Shown here in pieces: positions 26,480-35,097 of a stretch of 64,000 nt of DNA. Made by a program: the position numbers and the translations under genes. Position 1 is the stretch's first letter. Each line of letters starts with the position of its first letter. The stretch is from assembly GCF_011090165.1 (NCBI RefSeq), contig NZ_JAADJT010000001.1:62001-126000 (forward strand), read 5' to 3'. Source of the stretch: Duganella aceris. GTDB taxonomy: Bacteria > Pseudomonadota > Gammaproteobacteria > Burkholderiales > Burkholderiaceae_D. Under the pieces are notes generated by a model that saw nothing but the letters and a program-made list of their open reading frames with translations, had not been told where the DNA came from and did not search any database.

Positions 26480-26509
26480 GGGGTCAGACCCCGTACGGGG
26501 TCTGACCCC
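26480..26509. repeat. perfect 30-bp palindrome between convergent genes
   Basis: GGGGTCAGACCCC (26480-26492), GTAC, then GGGGTCTGACCCC (26497-26509). The whole element equals its own reverse complement, and each arm is itself near-palindromic. It sits between the aminotransferase stop and the convergent FAH-fold stop and probably works as a bidirectional terminator. It looks like a dispersed intergenic repeat rather than a unique sequence. Confidence 0.95.
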
Positions 26510-26530
26510 GGTGGTCCGCGCCGTGCGGGT

Positions 26531-27382
26531 CTAGCGCGCGCTCCAGGCGACGACATCCTGCTGCTGCTCGCCCAAGCCAGCGATCCCCAGCCGCAACGTA
26601 TCGCCCTTCTTGAGGAAACGCTGCGGCTTGCGCGCCTGGCCGACACCCGGCGGCGTACCGGTCGCGATCACATCGCCCGGCTCCAGCGTCATGAACTTCG
26701 ACAGGTAGCTGATGATCTGCGCCACCGAGAAAATCATGGTCTCGGTGCTGCCGGTCTGCATCCGCTTGCCATTCAAGTCCAAGTACAAATCCAGCTTCTG
26801 CACATCATAAATATCCTCCGCCGTCACCAGCCAAGGACCGACCGGACCGAAGGTATCGCAACCCTTGCCCTTGTCCCACTGCGTACCGCGCTCCAGCTGG
26901 AACTGACGCTCCGACAAATCGTTGACCACGCAATAGCCGGCCACATACTTGAGCGCATCCTCCTCGCTGACATACTGCGCGCGCGAACCGATCACCACGC
27001 CCAGCTCCACCTCCCAATCGGTCTTCTTCGAATCCTTCGGGATCATCACCGGATCGTCCGGCCCGGACAGGCAGCTGATGGCCTTCATGAACACCACCGG
27101 CTCCTTCGGTGCCGGCATGCCGATTTCGGCCGCGTGATCCGAATAATTCAGGCCGATGCCGATGAACTTGCCGACCCGCGCCACCGGCACGCCATAACGC
27201 GGATTGCCGCGCACCAGCGGCAGCGACGCCTGCGGGATCTTCTCCAGCTTGCGCAGCGCCTTCGGCGCCAGCTGCGCCACATCGATGTCCTCGATCACGC
27301 CGGACAGGTCGCGCAGCTTGCCTTCGTCGTCGATCAAGCCTGGTTTTTCTTTGCCGGGACGGCCGTAGCGCACGAGTCTCAT
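26531..27382 (-). CDS. fumarylacetoacetate hydrolase family protein
   Basis: A 283-residue FAH-fold enzyme. Metal-binding and catalytic segments are KFIGIGLNYSDHAAEIG, KKTDWEVELGVVIG and GDVIATGTPPGVG. Members cleave or hydrate beta-keto acids (fumarylpyruvate, acylpyruvate, 2-keto-4-pentenoate type); the exact substrate is open. AAGGAA precedes the ATG. It starts 31 bases after the prolyl-hydroxylase-like gene on the same strand, so it may be the last gene of that cluster. Confidence 0.9.
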   Translation of the reverse strand: MRLVRYGRPGKEKPGLIDDEGKLRDLSGVIEDIDVAQLAPKALRKLEKIPQASLPLVRGNPRYGVPVARVGKFIGIGLNYSDHAAEIGMPAPKEPVVFMKAISCLSGPDDPVMIPKDSKKTDWEVELGVVIGSRAQYVSEEDALKYVAGYCVVNDLSERQFQLERGTQWDKGKGCDTFGPVGPWLVTAEDIYDVQKLDLYLDLNGKRMQTGSTETMIFSVAQIISYLSKFMTLEPGDVIATGTPPGVGQARKPQRFLKKGDTLRLGIAGLGEQQQDVVAWSAR

Positions 27383-27413
27383 GGGATTCCTTGGTTAAAA
27401 AGTCGATGCTATT

Positions 27414-28307
27414 TTAACCGTAGTGTCCCTGCCTCAGCCATTTGTTGGCGATGATCTTGGTGCCGCTGACCACCGGCGCGCCGCCGTGCAGCGTCTGATG
27501 GTCGGGCTGGTGGTTGTCGTCGGTGTTGAGGAACCACAGCGCGTTGCCTTTTTTCGGAAACACCTCCAGCCCCAGCGACGGGAACACCGTGCCCCCGCCC
27601 TGCTCCACGTCGCACAGGTACAGGATGAAGGTCGCCAGCCGCTGGCCGCCGCGCGCCAGATGGCTGCGATGGCCCGCGCTGTCCGGATCGAGCCAGTCGA
27701 AATGCGGCCGGTACTCCTGCGTCTTGCCGTACTTCTGCAGCTGGAACGGTTCGCTGCACTCGGGCGACCAGTGCGCCAGCGCCGCCAGCCGGCGGTCGAT
27801 GCGCTCGGCCACCTCGGCCTCGCCGCGCTGGATGAAAGCCATCTCGCTGGTGCGGCCCTCGTGCACCACGCTGGCGCCGTCCGCCTCGGCGGTCACGGTG
27901 GAGCGGGTGTAGCGCGTGCCGCAATGTTCGATGATGGCGTCGCACTCCTCGCCGCTGAGCACATTGCCGAGCAGGATCACCTGCGGCTTCTTCAGCACGA
28001 ACAGCACCTCCACCTCGCGGTCCGGCACCGCGATGAGATTGTGGCTGACATCGATGTAGGGCATCTGCTGCGGCGCCTGGAAGGCGCTGGCTTGCGGCTC
28101 CTTGCGCCGCGCCGGGGCGGCGCTCCCGCCGGCGCGGATGCGCACCGCCTCGTCGATGGCGGCGCGCGCCACCGTCATGCTGTGCTGACCGGAGCGCGCC
28201 ATGCTGTTGGCCATATCCAGCGGGCTGCAGGCGCGCGCCAAATTGTCCATGATCCAGTCCTGCCAGGTTGGCGGCAGGGAAGCAAAAACGTTGTCGGCTT
28301 GAGTCAT
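27414..28307 (-). CDS. prolyl-4-hydroxylase-like 2OG-Fe(II) dioxygenase
   Basis: A 297-residue protein with a C-terminal P4H-type 2-oxoglutarate/iron dioxygenase domain. Iron ligands are H202 and D204 in RPHFDWL and H274 in QTLHGGAP; the 2OG-binding lysine follows in SGTKIIANKW. The first roughly 100 residues are helical with an alanine-rich stretch and no known domain. It overlaps the MFS start by 4 bases (ATGA). Bacterial P4H-like enzymes hydroxylate proline in proteins or free amino acids; here the partner genes suggest a small amino-acid-derived substrate, which is inference. Confidence 0.88.
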   Translation of the reverse strand: MTQADNVFASLPPTWQDWIMDNLARACSPLDMANSMARSGQHSMTVARAAIDEAVRIRAGGSAAPARRKEPQASAFQAPQQMPYIDVSHNLIAVPDREVEVLFVLKKPQVILLGNVLSGEECDAIIEHCGTRYTRSTVTAEADGASVVHEGRTSEMAFIQRGEAEVAERIDRRLAALAHWSPECSEPFQLQKYGKTQEYRPHFDWLDPDSAGHRSHLARGGQRLATFILYLCDVEQGGGTVFPSLGLEVFPKKGNALWFLNTDDNHQPDHQTLHGGAPVVSGTKIIANKWLRQGHYG

Positions 28308-29779
28308 CGCGTCGATAAGGGCGGGTCGGATGGAACGGCCATTTTACCGGATTGCGTGGCCCCGGCGCGCAGGAACCAGATCAGCCCCGGAAGCTGCAGC
28401 AGCACCAGCGCGCCGAAGGCCGTCTGATAGGCCGGCGCCGGATACTGCCGCAGCGGATTCGGCGTCCAGCAGCCCACCACCAGCCCGAAGCCCGCCTGCA
28501 CCGCGAACGCGCCGAGAAAGATCAGCAGGTTCAGGAGGGTGGCGGCGCGTCCGGTCAGCGCGCCGGGCAGGCTTTGCGCCACGATCGCGTACTCGATGCC
28601 GGTCACCGTGCCGACCAAGGTGAACAGCACCGACAGCAGCTGGTAGCTCGGCGCCCAATTGCAGACAAAGCCCAGCTGCACCGCGATGAACAGCGCCACG
28701 CCGGCCGCCGCCACGCTGGTCGGCCGCACGCCGCGCCGGCCGGCCCACTCGGTGAGCATGCCGACCGCGATGGCGCCGAAGATGACCGCCGCCATGCCGA
28801 GATACAGCAGATAGGCCACCGCCGCCTCGCTGAAACGCGCCACGTCGCTGAGCCAGCGGGCGATCCACAGGCCTTGAACGCCGAAGAACACGGTGTGCGG
28901 CAGCAGCACCAGGGCGACCGCTTCACGGAAGGCCGGATGGCGGCACACCTCTTTCATCGCTGCCAGCATCGGTCCGCGCCGCGCCACGGGCGGCTGCGCC
29001 GGCGCCAGCCAGCGGATCAGCAGGCCGATCGCCAGCGCGGCGGCGGCCAGCCACAGGAACAGGCCGCGCCAGTCGGTGTAGTGCAGCGCCAGCCGCACCG
29101 GCAACGTCGCCGACGCTGCGCCCAGGCCGCCCACCGCGATCAGATAGCCCTGCACCGACGGCAGCCGCGCCGGCGCGATCCAGGTCGACATCGCCTTCAC
29201 CGCCGACATGAAGCAGCCGCCCAGTCCGAGGCCGATGACGGCGCGCGCCACCAGCAGCTGCGCGAAGTCCTGGCCGCCGGCGAAGGCCAGCGCGCCGACG
29301 CCGGCCAGCAGCAGCATCGGAGGCTGCACTTTGGCCGGGCCCCAGCGGTCCAGCGCCATCCCGACCGGCAGTTGCGCCAGCGCGAAGGCGAAGAAGAAGG
29401 CGCTGGTCAGCAGGCCCAGTTGGCCGGGCGACAGCTGCATCGCCGCCACCAGCTGCGGCGCCAGCGTCGCGTTAACAGTGCGCACCAGGCAGGAGAGATA
29501 GTGGCCCAGCGAGAACGGCAGGAACACCAGCAAGAACACCGCGCCGCCAGACAGGCGCGGCGACGGCGCGAGTGACGTGGCGTGCGGCATCGCGTCCGAG
29601 GCGATCGCTGCCTGCGCGGGGCCTGGCGGACGCGCGGACGGCGGCGCGACCGAGGCGGTGGCGACCGACGGCGCCGCGGCGCCAACCGCTGTCTGCTCCG
29701 GCGACGTCGGTGCCGCGCCAGCCCGCTCGACCTGGCCGTCGCCGCCGAGCAGTTGGGCGCGGACGTCGCGCGCGCGCAT
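28304..29779 (-). CDS. MFS transporter with alanine/proline-rich N-terminal extension
   Basis: A 491-residue major facilitator protein with about 12 predicted membrane helices (first at about residue 78, FLLVFLPFSLGHYLSCLV) and the loop motif GMALDRWGPAKV. The first roughly 70 residues are low-complexity Ala/Pro and may not be needed; an internal ATG (MPHATSLAP) could be the true start. I keep the ATG at 29779 (a GTG at 29785 also exists) because it lies 9 bases from the upstream stop. It sits between the KamA-type and P4H-like genes, so export or import of their product is a reasonable guess. Confidence 0.82.
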   Translation of the reverse strand: MRARDVRAQLLGGDGQVERAGAAPTSPEQTAVGAAAPSVATASVAPPSARPPGPAQAAIASDAMPHATSLAPSPRLSGGAVFLLVFLPFSLGHYLSCLVRTVNATLAPQLVAAMQLSPGQLGLLTSAFFFAFALAQLPVGMALDRWGPAKVQPPMLLLAGVGALAFAGGQDFAQLLVARAVIGLGLGGCFMSAVKAMSTWIAPARLPSVQGYLIAVGGLGAASATLPVRLALHYTDWRGLFLWLAAAALAIGLLIRWLAPAQPPVARRGPMLAAMKEVCRHPAFREAVALVLLPHTVFFGVQGLWIARWLSDVARFSEAAVAYLLYLGMAAVIFGAIAVGMLTEWAGRRGVRPTSVAAAGVALFIAVQLGFVCNWAPSYQLLSVLFTLVGTVTGIEYAIVAQSLPGALTGRAATLLNLLIFLGAFAVQAGFGLVVGCWTPNPLRQYPAPAYQTAFGALVLLQLPGLIWFLRAGATQSGKMAVPSDPPLSTR

Positions 29780-29788
29780 CGTCACCGC

Positions 29789-31285
29789 CTAGACCGCGCT
29801 GTCCGCGCCGCAGGCCGACGCCGACAGCGCCGTAGCGGTCGCCGCCCCCGAGCCGGCCACCGCGCCGTCGTCCGCATCGTCCTGCCGCGCCGCCATCAGC
29901 GGAATCACTTTGCGCGCGCCGTTCGGCCCGCAACCGTACTCGCTGCGGCTGCCGCCCTCCTCCTCGAAAAAAAACCGCTCCTTGCCGAACGCCGGTTTCA
30001 ACTCATCCATCCAGGTCGCCGCCGCATCGAACTTCGCATAGAACGGCCGCCGCACCCAATCCGCATTGCGCGCCTGAAGAAACTGCAAGGCAAACACCTT
30101 CTCCCCGCCGATGCTCGCCACCCCATCGATCACCACCTTCCCCGGAAAAGCGCTCATCGAAGGCCCCCGCACCGTCCGCGCCAACCCGGACACCTGCTGA
30201 TAAGCCGCCTGGAAAATCTCATGCGCCCGCGCCAGCGGCAACTGGAAATACTCGCGCGGCCCGGTATCCCGCTCAACGAACATATAGTAAGGAATCGCCC
30301 CCAAGCGCACCCCGGTGCGCCACAGCTCCGCCCAACTGGCCGGATCCTCGTTGATATGCCGGATCAACGGCCCCTGCATGCGCAAGGTCGCCCCGGTGCC
30401 GACGATGCGCTTGACCGCGCGCTGCGCGATCTCCGGCCGCAGCTCCACCGCATGGTTGTAATGCCCCATCAGCGCCAGATTCTTGCCCGCCGCGACCACC
30501 CGCTCGAACAAGCGCATCAACTCATCCGCATCGCGGTCCGACACGAAGCGCTGCGGCCAATACGCCACCGACTTGGTGCCCAGCCGGATGTTCTGAATAT
30601 GCGCCAGCTCCGGCGCCAGCAAGGGCTCGATGAACGCCTCCAGCGACCGCGTATTCATGATCAGCGGATCGCCGCCGGTGATCAGCACATCGGTCACCTC
30701 CGGATGCAGCTTCAGATACGCCGCCAACTCGTGCGACTCGCGCGCATCGAACTTCATATCGTCCATGCCGACGAACTGCGGCCAGCGAAAACAGAAGGTG
30801 CAATACGCATGGCAAGTCTGCCCCGCGCTCGGGAAGAACAACACCGTCTCCTTGTACTTGTGCTGCAAACCCCGCAACGGCGCATCGTTCACGCGCGGCA
30901 CGTTGTGCGTCATCTGCCCGGCCGGATGAGGATTCATGCGCATGCGGATCCTGCGCACCAGCGCCGCCAGCGCCGACGGATTCGCATGCCCCAGCACCAG
31001 CTCGCGCAACTGCGCATACTCGTCAGGCGCCAGCATGTCCCGATGCGGAAAGGTCAACCGATAAATCGGATCGTCCGGAATATTGTTCCAGTCGATCAGA
31101 TGATCCAGCACATACTCGTTGACGCGGAACGGCAGCACATGCGACACCACCTGCACCGCCTCCTGCAACTCGCGCGGAATCCACTCCCACTGCCGCGAAT
31201 TGGCGATGGTCTGGCGGATGAAAGGCTTGAACCTGGGCGCCTGCGCGCCGGCGCTGTTCCAGGTCGAGATCGAAGTGATGGTCAT
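29789..31285 (-). CDS. KamA-family radical SAM protein, divergent
   Basis: A 498-residue radical SAM enzyme related to lysine 2,3-aminomutase. The 4Fe-4S cysteines are C158, C162 and C165 in CHAYCTFC; DVLITGGDPL is the SAM-binding motif. A PGKVVIDG segment near the C-terminus (K383) corresponds to the PLP-lysine region. After the cluster the usual RRR stretch is replaced by FRWPQFVG, and the protein is longer than KamA (about 416) or EpmB (about 340), so the substrate is probably not plain lysine. A low-complexity alanine tail ends the protein. ATG at 31285 with AGGAAA upstream. First gene of a tight unit with MFS and P4H genes. Confidence 0.85.
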   Translation of the reverse strand: MTITSISTWNSAGAQAPRFKPFIRQTIANSRQWEWIPRELQEAVQVVSHVLPFRVNEYVLDHLIDWNNIPDDPIYRLTFPHRDMLAPDEYAQLRELVLGHANPSALAALVRRIRMRMNPHPAGQMTHNVPRVNDAPLRGLQHKYKETVLFFPSAGQTCHAYCTFCFRWPQFVGMDDMKFDARESHELAAYLKLHPEVTDVLITGGDPLIMNTRSLEAFIEPLLAPELAHIQNIRLGTKSVAYWPQRFVSDRDADELMRLFERVVAAGKNLALMGHYNHAVELRPEIAQRAVKRIVGTGATLRMQGPLIRHINEDPASWAELWRTGVRLGAIPYYMFVERDTGPREYFQLPLARAHEIFQAAYQQVSGLARTVRGPSMSAFPGKVVIDGVASIGGEKVFALQFLQARNADWVRRPFYAKFDAAATWMDELKPAFGKERFFFEEEGGSRSEYGCGPNGARKVIPLMAARQDDADDGAVAGSGAATATALSASACGADSAV

Positions 31286-31347
31286 CGCGTTTCCTATCGA
31301 AGTGAGGGGCGGGAACTCCATGCTAGGCGTTTCCTCGCGGCCATAAC

Positions 31348-31388
31348 TTGCGACAACGCAACTCTCGCCAGCGCCGGCGGCGTACAGT
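31348..31388 (+). promoter_or_regulatory. TTGCG-N4-CGCAA box and -10 element upstream of the Cache gene
   Basis: TTGCG (31348-31352), ACAA, CGCAA (31357-31361) is a perfect inverted repeat. A -10 TACAGT lies at 31383-31388, giving a start near 31395. The box centre would then be about 41 bases upstream of the start, the usual place for a class II activator of the CRP/FNR superfamily (FixK-type sites are TTGC-N6-GCAA). Regulator identity is inferred. The box is also upstream of the divergent KamA-type gene. Confidence 0.45.
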
Positions 31389-31420
31389 TGATCCGGTCAA
31401 AACCCACCCGAGGAACCGCC

Positions 31421-31870
31421 ATGAAACCGCACGCATTGCTGGCCGCCGCCGCGCTGATTTGCCTGTCCGCCGGCGCCGCCGAGCCCACCGAAAAAGACGC
31501 CATCGCCATGGCCGAGAAAGGCGCCGCCTACATCAAGGCGCACGGCAAGGACGCCTTCATCAAGAAGATCGCCGCCAAGGATCCCGACTATCTGCAAGGC
31601 TCGCTGTACGTCGACATCCGCGACATCAAGACCGGCATCGTGCTGGCGCATCCGGTCAACCCATCGATCGTCGGCAAGGACCTGACCGACATCCCCGACG
31701 CCAGCGGCAAGAAGTACCGCCGCGAGATCATCGAACTGGCCGCCGCCAAAGGCCAGGGCTGGGTCGACTATCAATACAAGAATCCCGCCAGCGGCAAGAT
31801 CGAACCCAAGACCACCTACATCCTGCGCGTCGGCGACGTGGTGCTGGAAGCGGGCATCTACAAAAAATAA
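31421..31870 (+). CDS. secreted single Cache domain protein
   Basis: A 149-residue protein with a signal peptide (LLAAAALICLSAGAA) and one Cache domain (DPDYLQGSLYVDIRDIKTG, VLAHPVNPSIVGKDLTDIPD, GWVDYQYKNPASG). Such free-standing periplasmic Cache proteins bind small ligands. It is followed 24 bases later by a chemotaxis receptor whose own sensing region is a helical bundle, so it may present a ligand to it. GAGGAA precedes the ATG. Confidence 0.88.
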   Translation: MKPHALLAAAALICLSAGAAEPTEKDAIAMAEKGAAYIKAHGKDAFIKKIAAKDPDYLQGSLYVDIRDIKTGIVLAHPVNPSIVGKDLTDIPDASGKKYRREIIELAAAKGQGWVDYQYKNPASGKIEPKTTYILRVGDVVLEAGIYKK

Positions 31871-31894
31871 ACGCGGCCACGGCGGGAGGGCATC

Positions 31895-33538
31895 ATGTTG
31901 AAGAAACTGCGTATCGGTCCCAAACTGCTGCTCGCGCCCGGCCTGGTGCTGGCACTGTTGCTGGTCACCGCCGCCGCCGCGTACGTCGGCATGGTGCGCC
32001 AGAACGCCTCGCTGGAAAACCTGGTGCAGGTGCGCGCCGCCCGCCTCAAGACCGCCGCCGACGTCAGCGGCGAAGCGCGCTACGCCCACGCCCACATCTA
32101 CCAGCTGCTGGCCTGGATCAACGGCAGCTTCGCGCAGGCCCGGCTCGACGCGCTGGGCCGCCAGATCAAGGAACGCCACGCCGGCATCGAGCAGCAACTG
32201 CGCCAGCTCAACGCCCTGGCCGACGACGGCGAACGCCGGATCGTCGCACTGTCGCTGCAAGCGCTGGCGGCCTACCGCAAGGCGGTGCTGGAAACGATGG
32301 AGATGGCGCAGATGGACCAGAGCATCGCCACCAACGCGATGGCGCGCGCGGAAAAACAATTCCTGCTGCTGAACGAGCAGCTGGCGCAATTATCCGCGCT
32401 GGAAAAACGCCTCAGCGAACAGGCGCACGCCGAGGCCAAGGCCGACTTCCGCGCCCTGAGCGCGACCATCGCCAGCATGGTGCTGCTGTCGATCGCGCTG
32501 TCGCTGGGCGTGACGATGGCGGTGCGCGGCGCCATGCTGCGCGACATACGCGGCATCGCCGAGGTGGTGGTGGCGCTGGCCGCCGGCCGCCTCGCGCCGG
32601 GACGCGGCAACGACGGCCGCGACGAAATCGCCGACACCGCCCGCACGCTGGACCAGACCATGCACAACCTGACACAGACACTGACCGCCATCCTGGCCTC
32701 GGTGCGCACCATCGACACCGCCGCCCACGAAATCGCCAGCGGCAACCTGGACCTGTCGACCCGGACCGAGCTGCAGGCCGGCTCGCTGCAGCAGACCGCC
32801 AGCGCGATGGACAGCCTGACCCGCGCGGTGCAGCAGAACGCCGCCAACGCGCGCCAGGCGCGCCAGCTGGCGGCCGGCGCCACCGAACTGGCGCAGACCG
32901 GCGGCGCGGCGGTGCAGCAAGCGGTGCGCACCATGGACTCGATCCGCGCCAGCTCGCGCCAGATCGTCGACATCATCGGCGTCATCGACGGCATCTCGTT
33001 CCAGACCAATATCCTGGCCTTGAACGCCGCCGTCGAAGCCGCGCGCGCCGGCGAACAGGGACGCGGCTTCGCCGTGGTCGCGGCCGAGGTGCGCACGCTG
33101 GCGCAGCGCAGCGCCGCCGCCGCGAAGGAAATCAAGACGCTGATCGCGGCCTCGGTCGCCACCATCGACAGCGGCAGCGCCTCGGTGCACCAGGCCGGCG
33201 AACGCATGGACGACATCGTCGCCTCGGTGCGGCAGGTCAACGACATCATCGCCCGCATCAGCGACGCCAGCGCCGAACAGGCGCAGGGCATCGCCGAAGT
33301 CAATCAAGCGGTCGGACAGATGGACGATGTCACGCAGCGCAACGCCGCGCTGGTGGAGCAGGCCGCCGCCGCCGCCGCCAGCCTGCAAGAGCAAGCCGAG
33401 CAGCTGTCGCTGGCGGTGTCGGTGTTCAAGCTGGAGCCGGCCTCAGCGCATGGGCTTGCTCAAAAAGCGCGAACCGGCCAGGCCGAACCGCCACGGCAGC
33501 TCCATCGCTTTCGAAATGCCGATGCGCGGACCGGCTAG
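31895..33538 (+). CDS. methyl-accepting chemotaxis protein
   Basis: A 547-residue receptor: N-terminal membrane helix ([22 protein letters not shown]), periplasmic four-helix-bundle region (about 40-190), second helix ([19 protein letters not shown]), HAMP, then the signalling domain with the hairpin tip [26 protein letters not shown] precedes the ATG. The last 32 codons, after the usual end near SVFKLEP, run antisense through the 3' end of the glycosylase gene. The C-terminal tail has no CheR-docking pentapeptide that I can see. Confidence 0.93.
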   Translation: MLKKLRIGPKLLLAPGLVLALLLVTAAAAYVGMVRQNASLENLVQVRAARLKTAADVSGEARYAHAHIYQLLAWINGSFAQARLDALGRQIKERHAGIEQQLRQLNALADDGERRIVALSLQALAAYRKAVLETMEMAQMDQSIATNAMARAEKQFLLLNEQLAQLSALEKRLSEQAHAEAKADFRALSATIASMVLLSIALSLGVTMAVRGAMLRDIRGIAEVVVALAAGRLAPGRGNDGRDEIADTARTLDQTMHNLTQTLTAILASVRTIDTAAHEIASGNLDLSTRTELQAGSLQQTASAMDSLTRAVQQNAANARQARQLAAGATELAQTGGAAVQQAVRTMDSIRASSRQIVDIIGVIDGISFQTNILALNAAVEAARAGEQGRGFAVVAAEVRTLAQRSAAAAKEIKTLIAASVATIDSGSASVHQAGERMDDIVASVRQVNDIIARISDASAEQAQGIAEVNQAVGQMDDVTQRNAALVEQAAAAAASLQEQAEQLSLAVSVFKLEPASAHGLAQKARTGQAEPPRQLHRFRNADARTG

Positions 33539-34015
33539 CACCTCGATCGGCAGCGCCTGGTCGCGCGCGATCAGCTGGAACGGCGCCGCCGCCAGCTCCA
33601 GATTGTTATGCGCCCGCGTCACGCCCAGCGCCTGGCACAGCCGCCCCGGCCCGGCGCACAGCAGGCGCGCATCTTCCATGCCGCGCCGCTCGCGCATCAG
33701 CGCCAATCCCTCGACCGGCTCCAGCGCGCGGATCAGCACCCCGGCGCCGTGGCCCGGCTCGCGGCAGACGAAATTCAAACACCAGTGCAGCCCGTGCGAG
33801 CGGTACACATAGCTGCGCCCCGGCGGCCCGAACATCGAAAAATTGCGCGGCGTCTCGCCGTTGAAGCTGTGCGCCGCTTCGTCGCTGCTGTCGTAGGCCT
33901 CGGTCTCGACGATGCGGCCGCCGACGCCGTCGACCAGCAAGGTCACGCCGATCAGTTGCCGCGCCACCTCGTCCGAGTCCGCGCTGAAATCAATTCCCGC
34001 CAGTTGAGTAATCAT
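33443..34015 (-). CDS. DNA-3-methyladenine glycosylase (AAG/MPG family)
   Basis: A 190-residue base-excision repair enzyme of the AAG fold that removes alkylated purines. The catalytic glutamate is in [19 protein letters not shown], with [21 protein letters not shown] and [12 protein letters not shown] as family blocks. The ATG at 34015 gives the normal length; an upstream in-frame extension is unlike the family. Its last 96 bases overlap the convergent chemotaxis receptor gene. Confidence 0.93.
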   Translation of the reverse strand: MITQLAGIDFSADSDEVARQLIGVTLLVDGVGGRIVETEAYDSSDEAAHSFNGETPRNFSMFGPPGRSYVYRSHGLHWCLNFVCREPGHGAGVLIRALEPVEGLALMRERRGMEDARLLCAGPGRLCQALGVTRAHNNLELAAAPFQLIARDQALPIEVLAGPRIGISKAMELPWRFGLAGSRFLSKPMR

Positions 34016-34219
34016 GTCGCTATTGTAAATGTGCGGCGAAAACCGTGCCAAATGACTATCGAATCGCGGCGTTTCGCGACAAAACCCGGGCCAAATGGCA
34101 GAAAATCGGCACAAAACCGCGCAATCGGCCCGCGCTTGCGGCGATAATCAAGCCTGAGCACGGCCCAGCGCACTGGTTTATAGTGTCGCTATTGCAAAAA
34201 ACACTCCCTGAAGAACACG

Positions 34220-35086
34220 ATGACGACAGTTGCTGCCCAAGCCTTGCCAACAGAAAACGCGGTGGAAGACGCGCTGATGCGCTCCATCCGGATTCCGCCT
34301 CGGCCCAGCCTGCTCGTCGATTTGCAGCGCGAACTGGCCGAACCCGATCCATCGCCGCGCAAGATCGCCCGCATCATCGGCAACGACGTCGGCATGTCCG
34401 GCGCCCTGCTGAAGCTGGCCAACTCGCCGTTCTTCGGCGCCGCGCGCAAGGCCAAGTCGGTCGAACAAGGGATCAACTTCCTCGGCGTCAACCAATGCGC
34501 CGCGCTGCTGACCGGACTGCTGGCGCGCCAGGCCATCGACGGCAACGAGTCCGACCTGAACGCCTTCTGGGAAGTGTCGGCGCGCCGCGCCCAGGCGCTG
34601 GTGTTCACCTCGCGCAAGCTGCGCATCGCCCCGCCCGACATCGCCCACACCTTCGGCCTGTTCTGCGACATCGGCGTACCGCTGCTGATGAACCGCTTCA
34701 CCGACTACGCCGACACCTACGACGACGCCTGCAACGACGCCGAGCGCCCGTTCACCGCCGTCGAGGACGCGCGCTACAGCACCAACCACGCCGCCATCGG
34801 CTGCCTGCTGGCGCGCAACTGGGGGCTGTCGCCGGACGTCTCCTGGGCCATCCTGCTGCACCACGACTACCGCGTGCTGGACGACCCGGCCACCGACGAC
34901 GCGGTGCGCTCGCTGGTGGCGCTGTCGGTGCTGGCGGAAAAAGGCATCCAGCGCTTCCACGGCCGCAGCATGTCCTATGAATGGGAAAAAGGCGGCGACA
35001 GCGCCTGCCGCCACCTCGGCCTGAGCGAGGATGAAACCGCCGACCTGCTCGACGAACTGCACGAAGCATTCCACACCGAACGTTAA
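34220..35086 (+). CDS. HDOD domain protein
   Basis: A 288-residue protein made up mainly of an HDOD domain (IRIPPRPSLLVDLQRELAEP, IARIIGNDVGMSGALLKLAN, FGLFCDIGVPLLM). HDOD proteins are non-catalytic HD relatives that act in signalling; metal ligands are incomplete. A -10-like TATAGT is at 34179-34184. The 204-base upstream gap is shared with the divergent glycosylase and holds no gene. The next gene starts 11 bases after the stop. Confidence 0.9.
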   Translation: MTTVAAQALPTENAVEDALMRSIRIPPRPSLLVDLQRELAEPDPSPRKIARIIGNDVGMSGALLKLANSPFFGAARKAKSVEQGINFLGVNQCAALLTGLLARQAIDGNESDLNAFWEVSARRAQALVFTSRKLRIAPPDIAHTFGLFCDIGVPLLMNRFTDYADTYDDACNDAERPFTAVEDARYSTNHAAIGCLLARNWGLSPDVSWAILLHHDYRVLDDPATDDAVRSLVALSVLAEKGIQRFHGRSMSYEWEKGGDSACRHLGLSEDETADLLDELHEAFHTER

Positions 35087-35097
35087 TAAAGAAGCCC

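Noticed and set aside
34016..34197. Direct repeat GTCGCTATTG at both ends of the glycosylase/HDOD gap
   Set aside because: Only about 13 of 14 bases match and it has no clear relation to start sites; chance is likely.
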